Shown here in pieces: positions 44,624 through 56,600 of a DNA stretch of 64,000 bases (position 1 is the stretch's first letter; every line of letters begins with the position of its first letter). The notes below the pieces were generated by a model, which did no database searches, was not told the DNA's origin, and was given only the letters and a program-made list of their open reading frames with translations. Origin of the DNA: Trichopria drosophilae (lineage: Eukaryota; Arthropoda; Insecta; Hymenoptera; Diapriidae); the NCBI GenBank assembly GCA_030407085.1, contig CM059583.1:82236001-82300000 (forward strand). The letters are read 5' to 3'. Both the position numbers and the translations under genes were made by a program.

Positions 44624-45990
44624 TGACTCGTACTTAAATCTATGATAGTCGTCTCATAGATCTCTAAAAATAAGGATTCACCACTTCACTCCGGCAGGTT
44701 TCCGATTGTTCTTTCTTTATTCGCCCATCAACATTCATTTAAAAGTTGTTGCGTGACTTCATCAATAAAAAACTCAAATTTTTCTGAATATTTATCGACA
44801 GTTGACAGTGAAAAACAATGTAAATTCACAACATTACAACAAATTTTAAATTTCTGCGTATTCTTTACCAACAAATAAAAATACTTTAGCCGTATGCACA
44901 GGTATGTCAAACAGTGCATAATATTCTTCATTACTTGCACGTTTTGAAAAATACCTTTATGATTTTATCAAAGGCTATTCTTTTATCGATAATAATTATG
45001 AATTTACATTATTTTTCTCGTCAAACTTCCGATTAATATTTAGAAACTGAAGAGCGTCACGATTCAGGGCCCAAAATAAAAATTTCTTTTAAAAAAAAAT
45101 TGTCTTATCACAATTTTTTAAGTTATGTCTCCACCTTCAATATTCGTTTTCTAAAACTTATGGTGTTATGGAATATATTCTACATCTTAATTTCCATTTA
45201 AAATCCATATTAATTTCATTGGAAACCGTTAATTAAAGCCCATGCCCACCACAGCTCAGATAGCGCCAAACTAACTATTGGAAATAGGATATATAGCAAA
45301 AATAAAATACCCGTGTTTTCTTGTTTTTAACAAATACTTGTTTATAATAATTTGTTATCAACAATTTCGTCAAATGAGGGTTTAGGGGAAATCTGACTGC
45401 GCCAATCGATTCTACGGGAAAAAGTAGATGCAAAACATGCATAACGTGTTGTTAAAGATCGTCATTAAAGTTGTCGTTAAAAATAATAAATAACAATATA
45501 AACGAACACCCACTTCTGTTTATGCCTACCATATCGGAATTAGCGCCAAACTAACCATTGGAAGTACGATATATGTAACAAATAAAATACCCGTTTACTT
45601 TTTGTTTATAAAAAATAATTGTTTATAACAATTTATTGGTAAAGAGTATACAGAAATTCAGTAGTTTTTTATAATATTGTGAATTTACATTGTTTTCCAT
45701 TATAAATTGACAATAAATATTTAGAAAAATTACAGTTTTTTATTAATAAAGTCACGCAACAACTTTAAGATGATTGTTGATGAGTAAATAACGGAAAGGA
45801 TAAGAAGTCCATTTACAGAAAAGAATTATATCCATGTAAATATGAATATTATTGATTATTATTTCACATTATATTTTCAACGTTACTTCCAAAATAATTG
45901 AAATATGCCTTTCACTTGAACATATAATATGCAATGAGAGATGCAATCATTCCAACTATTTATTTTGTCGTTTCGAACAGATCCACAACA
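44624..45990. repeat. Composite of diverged inverted and direct repeats
   Basis: A segment around 44705-44850 (AAGTTGTTGCGTGACTTCAT) recurs inverted near 45680-45790 (GTCACGCAACAACTTTAAGA). AGCGCCAAACTAAC with similar flanks occurs near 45265 and 45540, and again near 46568 in the duplicated segment. These look like old copies of one repeat family. No gene is supported. Confidence 0.55.
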
Positions 45991-46006
45991 TATATATATA
46001 TATATA

Positions 46007-47955
46007 CAGGGTGGCCGATTTATCTGAAGACATCGAAATATCTCGAGAACTATGCACAGAATCAAAAAAGTTGTCGGATGAAGGTAGAAAACTTATTTAT
46101 AAAATTGCTTCCATATTGTATGCACAATTTTTATGTAATCAGTTTTGATTTTTAATATGAAGAATATCAATTATTCATAATCTTAATTTTTCGAATGGAC
46201 ATTATTATTCTAATATTAGAATTTTTAATATTAAATTTTCATAAAGGGATCAAATTGTCCCTATTTGCCCCCTGGATGCTCCCCTTCGTTTAGCCTGGTC
46301 ATATTGTATGAATGTGTGGGTATGTTTAGGATGAGTTACACATGCGAGCGAGGCGCGTATGAAGCGCATAGAAAAATGGACATGCGCAGCAGATAGACAG
46401 CGTCTCTTCTCAAGATAACACGCGGTGTATTAAAATTATAGATAAATAAATCTAAGTGTTACAATAAAACGATTATTTATCCCAACTTCTCACCATATTT
46501 TTCTACAATAATAAATAAATAATATGGTTAAAAATCTGATTTGGCCCATGCCAATCACATCGTAGCTAGCGCCAAACTAACGACCGGATATTTGATAAAA
46601 ATAAAATATGTGTGTTTTCTTATTTATAATTATATCATCTTAATATAATCTTGATATTATATAATATTAATATTTTATAAACAATTTCGTCAAACATGGT
46701 TGTAGACAAACTCTAATTTCTGCAATCGATATTACGGAGTAAATTATGTATAAAACATGTGTCTATTACTGTTCTTTACTCTATATAAAAGTAAAAATAA
46801 TACAAATACGTTGTTCACGTAATTTACTGCGTAGAACGAAATGTCGCGTTCATATTTCTTACGAAACCACTTTTAATGATGTTAATAAGAAATTCTTATA
46901 TTCAGCTGTATCCACGTTTACCTGATAAAGTGTGCCTTGCAATCCTATATTTCGAACATGATTCGGCGACAACGACAAGGGGCGCCTGATTCCAGCCTGG
47001 TCAGGGCCTGATCCGGGAGTGATAAGGCATATTATCAGGCGCTCCTGATTGCTACCTGTTCCGGGCCTGATCCGGCACCGATAAGGCACTGCCTGATCAG
47101 GCCCTGATAAGTTTTCAGGCAGCCTGAACAGATTTCTGCTCGGGATATATATATACAGGGTGGCCGATTTATCTGAAGACATCGAAATATCTCGAGAACT
47201 ATGCACAGAATCAAAAAAGTTGTCGGATGAAGGTAGAAAACTTATTCATAAAATTGCTTCCATATTGTATGCACAATTTTTATGTAATCAGTTTTGATTT
47301 TTAATATGAAGAATATCAATTATTCATAATCTTAATTTTTCGAATGGACATTATTATTCTAATATTAGAATTTTTAATATTAAATTTTCATAAAGGGATC
47401 AAATTGTCCCTATTTGTCCCCTGGATGCTCCCGTTCGTGTCGAACAACTTTCATCCGACAACTTTTTTGATTCTGTGCATAGTTCTCGAGGTATTTCAAT
47501 GTCTTCAGATAAATTTGGATTTTTATCGATTACAGCGCCACCTGTGAACCAAAATGCAATAGCTCCTAGGTCAAATTGGTGTACTTTTTTCCGGAGAATC
47601 CAAATCTGCAATAAAAACTGGGGGTTCCTATTTAAGTTTTATTGCTTTTGCCCCTACTGCACCCCCAGGGGATGGGGGAGGGGGTAAATTTAATTATCAC
47701 TGGATGCCCCCCTTCGTGTCGAACAACTTTCATCCGACAACTTTTTTGATTCTGTGCATAGTTCTCGAGGTATTTCAATGTCTTCGGATAAATTTGGATT
47801 TTTATCGATTACAGCGCCACCTGTGAACCAAAATGCAATAGCTCCTAGATCAAATTCGTGTACTTTTTTCCGGAGAATCGAAATCTGCAATAAAAAATGG
47901 GGGTTCCTATTTAAGTTTTATTGTTTTTGCCCCCACTCCATATACAGTATATATA
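46007..47955. mobile_element. Rearranged mariner-derived MITE array with inverted duplicated flank
   Basis: A mariner end (CAGGGTGGCCGATTTATCTG) at 46007 is fused after GTCGGATGAA to inverted internal mariner sequence up to about 46288. Next, 46289-47154 is the reverse complement of 24490-23627, including part of the Copia LTR. A second mariner end starts at about 47156 and again runs into inverted internal sequence. Two tandem inverted copies of the ~283-bp 5' terminal unit follow, up to 47940. No transposase is present. Confidence 0.8.
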
Positions 47956-50107
47956 CAGGGTGGCCGATTTATCTGAAGACATCAAAATATCTCGAGAACT
48001 ATGCACAGAATCAAAAAAGTTGTCGGATGAAAGTTGTTCGACACGAAGGGGGGCATCCAGTGATAATTAAATTTACCCCCTCCCCCAACACCTGGGGGTG
48101 GAGTGGGGGCAAAAACAATAAAACTTAAATAGGAACCCCAGTTTTTATTGCAGATTTGGATTCTCCGGAAAAAAAGTACACCAATTTGACCTAGGAGCTA
48201 TTGCATTTTGGTTCACAGGTGGCGCTGTAATCGATAAAAATCCAAATTTATCCGAAGACATTGAAATACCTCGAGAACTATGCACAGAATCAAAAAAGTT
48301 GTCGGATGAAAGTTGTTGGACACGAAGGGGGGCATCCAGGGGGCAAATAGGGACAATTTGATCCCTTTATGAAAATTTAATATTAAAAATTCTAATATTA
48401 GAATTTTTAATATTAGAATTTAGTAATATCAATTGCGAAAATTGTTATTCTGAATATGAAATTTTAATAATGTCCATTCGAAAAATTAAGATTATGAATA
48501 ATTGATATTCTTCATATTAAAAATCAAAACTGATTACATAAAAATTGTGCATACAATATGGAAGCAATTTTATAAATAAGTTTTCTACCTTCAATAAAAT
48601 TACATTTTAGGTTTTAAATTTATTATTTAATAAACAAAAAGAGGACATCACGCAATCCATTAAAAAACGCGTCATGTCCCTTCACTCAGCTCATTCATTC
48701 TCTCTCTGTATGTTTTTTCCGAAATGAGAATAAATAAGCTGAGCATTGACGGACAAACCAGCTTCTATTAAACAAAACGAAACTCTTACTTCATTTGGGG
48801 ATTTCGTCGCCATCTACTGGTCCCCGAGAGAACTCACGTGGTTTCATACATATACATCGCTTGCATTTCGGCCATCACCGGCGCCGGTTCTGTTACATAA
48901 CGCTAGAGGGCGACATAACTCGAAAATAAAGTAGCATATCATTTTATACATAAGTTGAGTCACGCGTAACCAGTTCACCTACATTTTTCTCTACTTTCCT
49001 GAAGGGAAGTAAATGGATATCGCGACTTTCTAATCCCCATATTAAAATTTAGTATTCACGGTCTCTCAGTGTAAGACTGTTTTTGAAGTCCATTGTATTG
49101 GTAGTAATTCGGTCGGAGGTCACTTTGCTTTTAGAATAACAACTTTCCGTTTACGTGACTATTTTTTGTCTACCCTTCATTGCTTAAATCGAATTGCAAG
49201 TTAAAAATGAATCCTGCTACAGTTCCCGAAAAAATCGAAATGATTCTTATTTATGGTGAATGTAAGAGGAATATTGACGATGCTGTTGCGTTGTATGCTG
49301 AGCGTTTCCAGATAATGCTCGCTCGCTTTCTTTTTTTTACAAAGTTGTGAATGCCTTTCACTCTGATGGCAGCGTACAAATGAAAAAAAGGAAGCGAAGA
49401 TTAACAGTTACAGGAGAAGCTAACGAAGTAGCTGTACTAGCAGCTATTCACCAAAATCCACATGTAAGCACACGACAATTACATCGCGATTCCGGCATTT
49501 CCAGAGACAGTATTCAAAGAATATTGCATCGTCATAAGTTTCACCCATATCACATTTCACTGCACCAGGAACTAGATGGCGATGATTTTCATAACCGCGT
49601 GGTGTTTTGTGATTTTTTTTTCTGCAGATATGATTCTGTCAAGTATAAAGTCATTTGAAGAAAGAATAAATAAATGCATTGAAGTGGAAGATCAACATTT
49701 CGAACACTTACTCAAGTAAGTGAACAGTGAGACAGTGAGAGGCAAGGGGACTCACGTAAAACAAGCACCCCAAAGGGAACAGAAAAATACTACGTCCACG
49801 TCGTTGTTCCTGGGTAACGCTAAATGTATTTTTTCCCGGCTTTGTTAGAATGACCGTATTCCATATCCGCTACGCGGGCGAAAATTGTCAATATTGGAGA
49901 ATCCAAATCTGCAATAAAAACTGGGGGTTCCTATTTAAGTTTTATTGTTTTTGCCCCCACTCCACATCCAGGGGATGGGGGAGGGGGTAAATTTAATTAT
50001 CACTGGATGCCCCCCTTCGTGTCGAACAACTTTCATCCGACAACTTTTTTGATTCTGTGCATAGTTCTCGAGATATTTCGATGTCTTCAGATAAATCGGC
50101 CACCCTG
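47956..50107 (+). mobile_element. DD41D mariner copy B, internally deleted
   Basis: Nearly identical to copy A, with the same CAGGGTGGCCGATTT ends, TA flanks (47954-47955 and 50108-50109) and the same duplicated 5' unit. It is 2152 bp instead of 2659 because most of the transposase is gone. Confidence 0.92.
49208..49719 (+). pseudogene. Mariner transposase copy B, deleted
   Basis: The N terminus matches copy A. One base is lost near 49308 (GAGCGTTTCCAG against GAACGTTTTCCAG), which shifts the frame. About 580 bp is then missing after VVFCD at about 49611, removing all three catalytic aspartates. The last ~30 residues (SFEERINKCIEVE) remain. The element can only move with enzyme from another copy. 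Confidence 0.9.
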
Positions 50108-51026
50108 TATATTCACATACAGGGTGATCCAAAAGTCCCGGAACAGCAAAATATCTCAGCGGGAGTGCATTTTCGAGGAAAATGTTTCAGACAAAAGTTT
50201 CAGGATTTTTCCCTGGCTATTTAATGGCGATATTGAATTTGACCTTGAACATGACCTTGAAGGTTATTTCAAGGTCAAGTTAATTTTTTTAAATGGGAAC
50301 CCCTATTTTTTTTCATGGATTCTGAAAGAGCGGGAAATTCTACGTCCGAGTATGATATGATCGATTTTTCCGGCAAGGTCATTTCAAGGTGAAACTTAAA
50401 ACTCCCGTAACGGCGAAATATCTCAGAGGGTGTGCATTTCTTTGGAAATTGTTTCAGACAAAAGTTTAAGGATTTTTCCTGGGATATTTAATGGTAGCAC
50501 AGAATTTGACCTTGAACATGACCTTGAAGGTTATTCCAAGGTCAAGTTTGTTTTTTTTAATGGAAACTGCTATTTTTTTTCACGGATTCGGAGAGAGCAC
50601 AAAATTTTACGTCCAATTATGCTATGGCCGTTTTTTTCGGCAATGTCATTTCAAGGCCAAACTTAAAACTCCCGGAACAGCGAATTAACTCAGCAAGAGG
50701 CACCATTGAATTTAACCTTGAAAATTACCTTGAGGCTTATTCTAAGCTCAAGACTATTTTTTTTTAATTGGAACCCCGTTTTATTTTCGTAATGTTTCCA
50801 GAGTTTCCAGAGTGCAATGCATTATCATTGTTCCCGGATAAAAATATACATTTTTTTTTTACATCCGATACGTTTATAAATACCGTATGTATGGGTAACA
50901 TTTTTACATTGTTTCCAATGCTACCGCCGGCTTTAGCATTACCCAAGATGTACCGCGTGGAGGTAGCACGGTCGGGTTTACACCTCTTCGGGGTGCTTTG
51001 TTCAGGTGGTTCCCCTCGCCGTCACC

Positions 51027-51084
51027 TGTGCGTGTGCGTGTGCGTGTGCGTGTGCGTGTGCGTGTGCGTGTGTGCGTGTGTGGG
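51027..51084. repeat. (TGTGCG)n microsatellite
   Basis: About eight GTGTGC steps, drifting to GTGTGT at the right end, inside the mariner element. Confidence 0.95.
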
Positions 51085-51145
51085 TGTCCCCAGACAGTTA
51101 AGGCAAGATGGGTATACTAAGATTTTGATGAAATTATGTATCTTA

Positions 51146-52228
51146 CTAAAGCTTATGCTCAAAGTGATTGCCATGAACTTCTTGGCAATATCTCAAGCGA
51201 TTATAAAAAGTCGATACGACTTTTTTAATCATATCTGGTTCTATAGCCGCGATCTCATCCCGTATTCGTTGTTTTACTTCCTCAATATTCACCGGTTTCG
51301 TTCGATACACTCTATCTTTGAGATAACCCCATAGAAAATAGTCAAGGGGCGTAAGATCCGGAGATCTTGGTGGCCATTCTATTACACCCCTTCGACCTAT
51401 CCACCGTTCTGCGAATACATCACTCAAATAATTGCGAACATCTGTTGCATAATGGGGTGCTGCACCATCTTGCTGAAACCAAGTCTGATCGAAATCCTCG
51501 CCTACAATAACCTGAATAGCAGGGATGATGTCGTCCCTCAACATATCGTGGTATTTTTGACCAGTAAGGGTACCCTCGATGAAGAAGGGCCCAACTACCG
51601 CATTGTTTATAATACCTGCCCATACGTTTACTTTTTCAGGATATTGAGTAGAACGACTATCGACCATCCAATTAGGATTGGTTTCACTCCAATAAGACAT
51701 GTTATGTCTATTGATTGCCCCATTTAAGAAGAATGTAGCTTCATCAGAAAATACGATGCGATTCAAGAAACCGGCATCAGCATCTATTCGATTCATCATT
51801 AATTCCGCAAACTGTAGGCGTCTATCAGGATCGTCTTCATTCAATTGTTGTACGAGTCTAACTTTATATGGGTGAAATTTTAAGTTTTTAGTTAAGATCC
51901 GTTGTACTGTACCGTAACATAAGTCGTGCTGCTGTTTAACTTTCCTGATGGAAGTATGAGGATCTTCCGTTATTGACAGCGCGACATTCAACTCATTTTC
52001 TTCAGTTGATGCTGTTACTGGACGACCTGCTCTTGGGAGATCCTTCACAGTACCGTGAACTTCAAAACGATTTATTGTTCTGCTAACAGTAGATTTAGAA
52101 ATCGGTTCTCGTCCCTCTCTAAATGATGCGTTAAATAAGGTTCGAACATTCTCTAAAGATCGCTGGTTATCACCCCAGCCTCTCATCATGAGAATGGTTA
52201 TTCTTTCTCGTTCACTTAGCGCAGCCAT
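51146..52228 (-). CDS. DD41D mariner transposase, second family, intact
   Basis: A 360-residue frame with helix-turn-helix motifs at about 5-115 (SKSTVSRTINRFEVHGTVKD, DLPRAGRP). Catalytic aspartates are at 162 (FSDEATF), 254 (FQQDGAAPHY) and 296 (PRSPDLTPLDYFLWGYLK), again with 41 residues between the last two. It is clearly diverged from copy A, so it represents a different family. No break is visible. The start ATG at 52226-52228 gives the family-typical MAALSERERI opening. Confidence 0.92.
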   Translation of the reverse strand: MAALSERERITILMMRGWGDNQRSLENVRTLFNASFREGREPISKSTVSRTINRFEVHGTVKDLPRAGRPVTASTEENELNVALSITEDPHTSIRKVKQQHDLCYGTVQRILTKNLKFHPYKVRLVQQLNEDDPDRRLQFAELMMNRIDADAGFLNRIVFSDEATFFLNGAINRHNMSYWSETNPNWMVDSRSTQYPEKVNVWAGIINNAVVGPFFIEGTLTGQKYHDMLRDDIIPAIQVIVGEDFDQTWFQQDGAAPHYATDVRNYLSDVFAERWIGRRGVIEWPPRSPDLTPLDYFLWGYLKDRVYRTKPVNIEEVKQRIRDEIAAIEPDMIKKVVSTFYNRLRYCQEVHGNHFEHKL

Positions 52229-52534
52229 TGCTCTTTGTACGAAATATACGTATGGATTTTGTTACTGAAATGATGCTTAATACGTTTAGATAGGAAAGGC
52301 GTTTAGATAGGAAATCCATGTATCTCACAAAACGATAAAGTTAAGACCAAAATGTAACCTTATAAGACTGTACACGTATGTATAAATTCAATGTGAATGT
52401 ATGTTGTTTATTTACTTCGCTGGTGACTCGTGCTCTCTGTCGCTGTTCGCGCGCCCAAGTTCACTTTGCACAAGTGTTGCGTAAGATGTATGTATACACT
52501 TTTTTTAAACAGTTTATTATTCTATTTACAAAAT

Positions 52535-52690
52535 TAGAGGACAAGCGAGGGACAGGAACTGATTCCTAAATCGACTTTTGGCAGAACAATAAATTGTTTC
52601 GAAGTTTACGGCACTGTAAAGGATCTCCATAGAGCAGATCGTCCAGTAATAGCATCGACTGAACAAAATGAATTTAACCACTCTCAATAC
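52535..52690 (+). pseudogene. Transposase N-terminal fragment, head-to-head
   Basis: On the plus strand, about 50 codons match residues 38-82 of the transposase at 51146-52228 (GRTINCFEVYGTVKDL, ADRPVIASTEQNEF). It points away from the intact gene, with about 300 bp between. It is diverged and cut off on both sides. So a second, rotated element copy contributes the right half of this locus. Confidence 0.8.
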
Positions 52691-53249
52691 CGGAAGATCC
52701 TCATAACTTCGTTAAGAAAATGAAACGGGGTTCCAATTAAAAAAAAAAAATAATCTTGACCTGAGAATAATCTTCAAGGTAATTTTCAAGGTCAAATTTT
52801 ATGCTAGCATTAAATATCCCGGAAAAAATCCTGAAACTTTTGTCTGAAACATTTTACCCGAAAATGACCTCTTGCTGAGTTAATTCGCTGTTCCGGGAGT
52901 TTTAAGTTTGGCCTTGAAATGACATTGCCGAAAAAAACGGCCATAGCATATTTGGACGTAAAATTTTGTGCTCTCTCCGAATCCGTGAAAAAAATAGCAG
53001 TTTCCATTAAAAAAAACAAACTTGACCTTGAAATAATCTTGAAGGTTATGTTCAAGGTCAAATTCTGTGCTACCATTAAATAGCCCGGGAAAAATCCTTA
53101 AACTTTTGTCTGAAACAATTTCCAAAGAAATGCACACCCTCTGAGATATTTCGCCGTCACGGGAGTTTTAAGTTTCACCTTGAAATGACCTTGCCAAAAA
53201 AAACGGCCATAGCATATTCGGACGTAAAATTTTGTGCTCTTTCCGAATA

Positions 53250-54160
53250 ATATATAAAGAGGTAAAAATAAAGGTGATGATGATTCACCCTTCAATGAGA
53301 AAAATGACGGTAAATAAATTGAATCTGCGTAAAACATTTTCTCTCGGCCAACTTCGGCCTTGTCCGCTAACATGTATGAATATCGTTTGTCCTATACATG
53401 TGTATACGTTCACATGTAAACAAAATTGTGGGGCCCCGCTAAGAACCCTTCGAGAAAATCTTTGATACGGTCCTGACGAGGGAACGAAAGTCGAACTTCG
53501 TAATATCGTCGGCACATGTCATTCCAATCAGTGCACTTAAAAGTTGTAGGCGTCGCTACAGTCAAATCTGACTTCCGACTTTTTCGAAGAACACCCTTAA
53601 GTTAAGAAAATTAGGACCATTTTAACCTGAGCTTTACATAGTACAAAATTTAAGATAAAAATGTGGAGATTTGTTTTGGCTTTTTTCTGTTATATATAAA
53701 ATAATAAATAATTGGTTAAAATAAATACCAAATAATATCAAAATTGCTCTACATACATGAAAAATTCAAAACAGGGAAAATAAGTTATCTTATAATACTA
53801 AATTAGATCCAAAACATTCAAAGATTACAAAAAGACAAGACAATCTTCTTCTTACCAGTGAAATTATTGACTGTAATAATTTCGAAATACGACTTAAAAG
53901 TTAATAAAAACATTACTATCTTTTGATGTTCCACATTAATATACAAAGAATAAATAAGCTATAAATGTTCCTAAATTTGTAACAAATAAATGTAATATTG
54001 CGAATTGCTATACTTGCAAAATTAAGAAAAATACTTATTGTAATTTTAAAAAAATTACCATGTCAGATAAAAGCAGTACTAGCAATAAGTTCCAAGACAA
54101 TTTTCGATTTAATTGATGTTTAATCAATTTCATGTTCTTCCCTTTCCATATTTTCGAAAA
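53250..54160. other. AT-rich DNA, nothing recognised
   Basis: No supported gene or repeat family. Confidence 0.4.
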
Positions 54161-54164
54161 GCCT

Positions 54165-54465
54165 ATTTCATATTTTGGAATAATGACGATTCGAGCAATT
54201 GACATTTCGGATTTTGGGGGTGTTTATATATTGGTTGGAAGGCTGGTGACATTCGAAAAGATGACGCGTCGTATAAACAACACATTCGGGTAAATACCGC
54301 GTCCGGTAAAAGCAGCTTTCGGAAAATTGGCGTTTTCGGAAAAATGCCGCTTCGAGTATTTGACGTTTCGGATATTTGACGCACGATTCATAATCTTAGG
54401 AAATTCGAAAGAATGACGCGTGAAGTAAATTACGCTTTCGGGTAAATAGCGCGTAAACTATGCGA
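54165..54465. repeat. Degenerate TTCG-centred tandem array
   Basis: About 14 loosely spaced copies of a 16-20 bp motif resembling TTCGGAAAATTGGCGTTTTC or TTCGAAAAGATGACGCG. It resembles in style the outer subrepeats of the foldback element at 29977-31138, but homology is not shown. Confidence 0.6.
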
Positions 54466-54689
54466 TGTATCCGTTTTTTCATGTTTTTTCTTATTTTTTT
54501 TTATCAATTTTAGATTTTTTTGGTGATTTTTTTCAATTTTTCAAAATTTTGAGATTTTGACAATTAGGATATGGTGCATCAATATATTTTTTGGTATTTG
54601 TATAAAAAAAAATGGAAGAAAATTTATTGCAAATTGACAACATTTGCGACTTAATGGAATGGACTTTATGAAATGTTTAGAGTAAATGC

Positions 54690-55760
54690 TCAAAGTGGCC
54701 ACCACCGATCTCTTGGCAATAACCAATTCTATTGAAAAAGGATTGAGTCGCCCTTTGAATTACTTCTCGTGGTATAGCATCAATTTCATTAATAATATTA
54801 TTCCTTAATTCATCAAGAGTTTGCGGATTATTTCAATAAGCCCGGTCTTTTAAATAACGCCACAAAAAGTAATCGAAAGATAAGTTGAAACGGGAGACCT
54901 TAGTAGCCACTCAATAGTACCACTTCTACCTATCAATCTATCTGTGAACACTTATTACAGATATTGTCTAACATTAAGTCCAAAATGCGGTGGAGCTCCG
55001 TCTTGTTGGAACCATGTATCAATACGCATAAAACTCCACTGTATGGCTGGAACAATTTCAATGCGCAATAATGGCTCGTAAGCTTCTGCATTTAAGTTTC
55101 CATCTATAAAAAAAGGAACAATTATTGCGTCATCTACAACAATCCTTGCACACACATTTAATTTTTGAGGATATTGCGTATGACTGTCTTTCATCCAATA
55201 TTGATTTGTATCTGCCTAATATTTGAAATTGCGTCTATTGACATTTCCATTTAATTCAAAAGTCGCCTCATCAGAGAATACAATATTCCTCAAGAATTGT
55301 TGATTCAAAGTTATTTGTTGCATCATATTTTCCCTAAATTTATTGACGATCAGAATCATCTTCGTTTAATTCTTGTACGAGTTTAACCTTGAAGAGATGG
55401 AAATGATTATTTTTCCAAATCTTTATTACCGATTTTTGATCGATTTCGTGCTGTTGAGCCGCGGAGCGAGTTGACTGATGTGGATTCTCTACAAAAGACA
55501 ATAGCACATTCAGCGATGATTCTATCTCGAACAGACCCTGTAGAATCATACCGTTTAATAGTAATTGAAACTGTTGATTTCGATAAAGGAATACTACCTG
55601 TACGGAAAGTTCGATTAAAAAGAGCGGTAACATCTTTAAACGATCTGTGTCGATCACCCCAGACCCTCATCATCAAAAGTGAAATACGTTCTCTCTCTGA
55701 GAAACGTGACATTTTGATAAAAAAATGTTCGCAGCAAGAGCTTTTAAATTTAAAGAAAAT
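54690..55760 (-). pseudogene. Decayed DD41D mariner transposase
   Basis: The order matches the intact gene at 51146-52228. MSRFSERERISLLMMRVWGD starts near 55709, then SKSTVSITIKRYDSTGSVRD, QELNEDDSDRQ and WFQQDGAPPHFGLNVRQYL (54955-55194), with further similarity to about 54690. Many frameshifts and stops break it. The family is the same as, or sister to, the 51-52 kb element. Terminal repeats were not identified. Confidence 0.85.
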
Positions 55761-55984
55761 CAAAGTGAATTATATTTTCTAGATGTAAAATATCCTCCAG
55801 GACTGGTGAAAAAAAATGCATAAAAATGCAACTAAAAATAAATGTTCCGACAACAATAAAGTAAGAATGTTATGTTGAAAGCTCCCGAAAAAAGATGACG
55901 AAGAACATACAATAGACACCTTGCTGGTATTATTTATGAAGTTTAAAGAGTATTTTTTCATACGGGAGCAAATCACGTCAGCCG

Positions 55985-56600
55985 AGTAGTTGGGTTAAAA
56001 TTTTTTGGATCTTTTTCATGGTTCTTGATCATCTTCAATCTTCTTCGATCCCCATAGATCTTTCTCGTCTTTTTCGATCCGTTTCAATCTTTCTCGATCC
56101 CCATTGATTTTTTTCGATATTTTTGGATCCTTTTCGATCTTTATCTATCTTTTTCGATCTTTTTCGATCTTTGTCGATCTTTGTCGATCCTTATCGATCT
56201 TTTTCGATCGGTGTCGATTAGTTTCGACTTTTTCGATCTCTATCGATGATTTTCAATGATTTTCGACCTTTTTCGATCCTTATCGATCATTGTCGATCTT
56301 TTTCGATCTGTATCGATCAGTTTCGATCTTTGTCGAATTTTCTCGAATGAATGTGATCTAATAATGATCGGAAGAGATCGAAAAAATCGAAACAGATCGA
56401 TAGAGATTGTAATAGAAGGAAAAAGAATCGAAAAGGGCGAGAACGATCGATACGACCAAAAAAAGAGTGAAAAAGATAGATAAAAGTCGAAAGAGGGAAA
56501 AGAATTATCGAAAAATATTGAAAGAGATCTATAAAGATCTAAAATGATCGATATGATCGAAAAAAATCGGAAAAGACCAAAAAAATCGGAAAATATCGGG
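55985..56600. repeat. TTTTTCGATC decamer array with strand flip
   Basis: Degenerate ~10-11 bp units of TTTTTCGATC fill about 56015-56345. The complementary unit GATCGAAAAA fills about 56367-56600. The array is therefore a large imperfect palindrome with its axis near 56350. Pyrimidine-rich and purine-rich halves are clearly separated. No gene is supported, although long frames cross it. Confidence 0.88.

Larger units (their letters stand above)
50120..53247 (-). mobile_element. DD41D mariner with very long subrepeat TIRs
   Basis: The left end is CAGGGTGATCCAAAAGTCCC at 50120, preceded by TA, ten bases after copy B. Its terminal region holds three related blocks of about 267 bp (starting near 50135, 50400 and 50668) rich in GACCTTGAA/AAGGTCA. 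Inverted versions of these blocks fill about 52716-53247. The outermost ~200 bp of the right end is missing, so the right terminus is truncated. The transposase lies at 51146-52228. Confidence 0.82.

Noticed and set aside
51029..51084. Possible CRISPR-like short repeats
   Set aside because: A plain hexanucleotide microsatellite without unique spacers.
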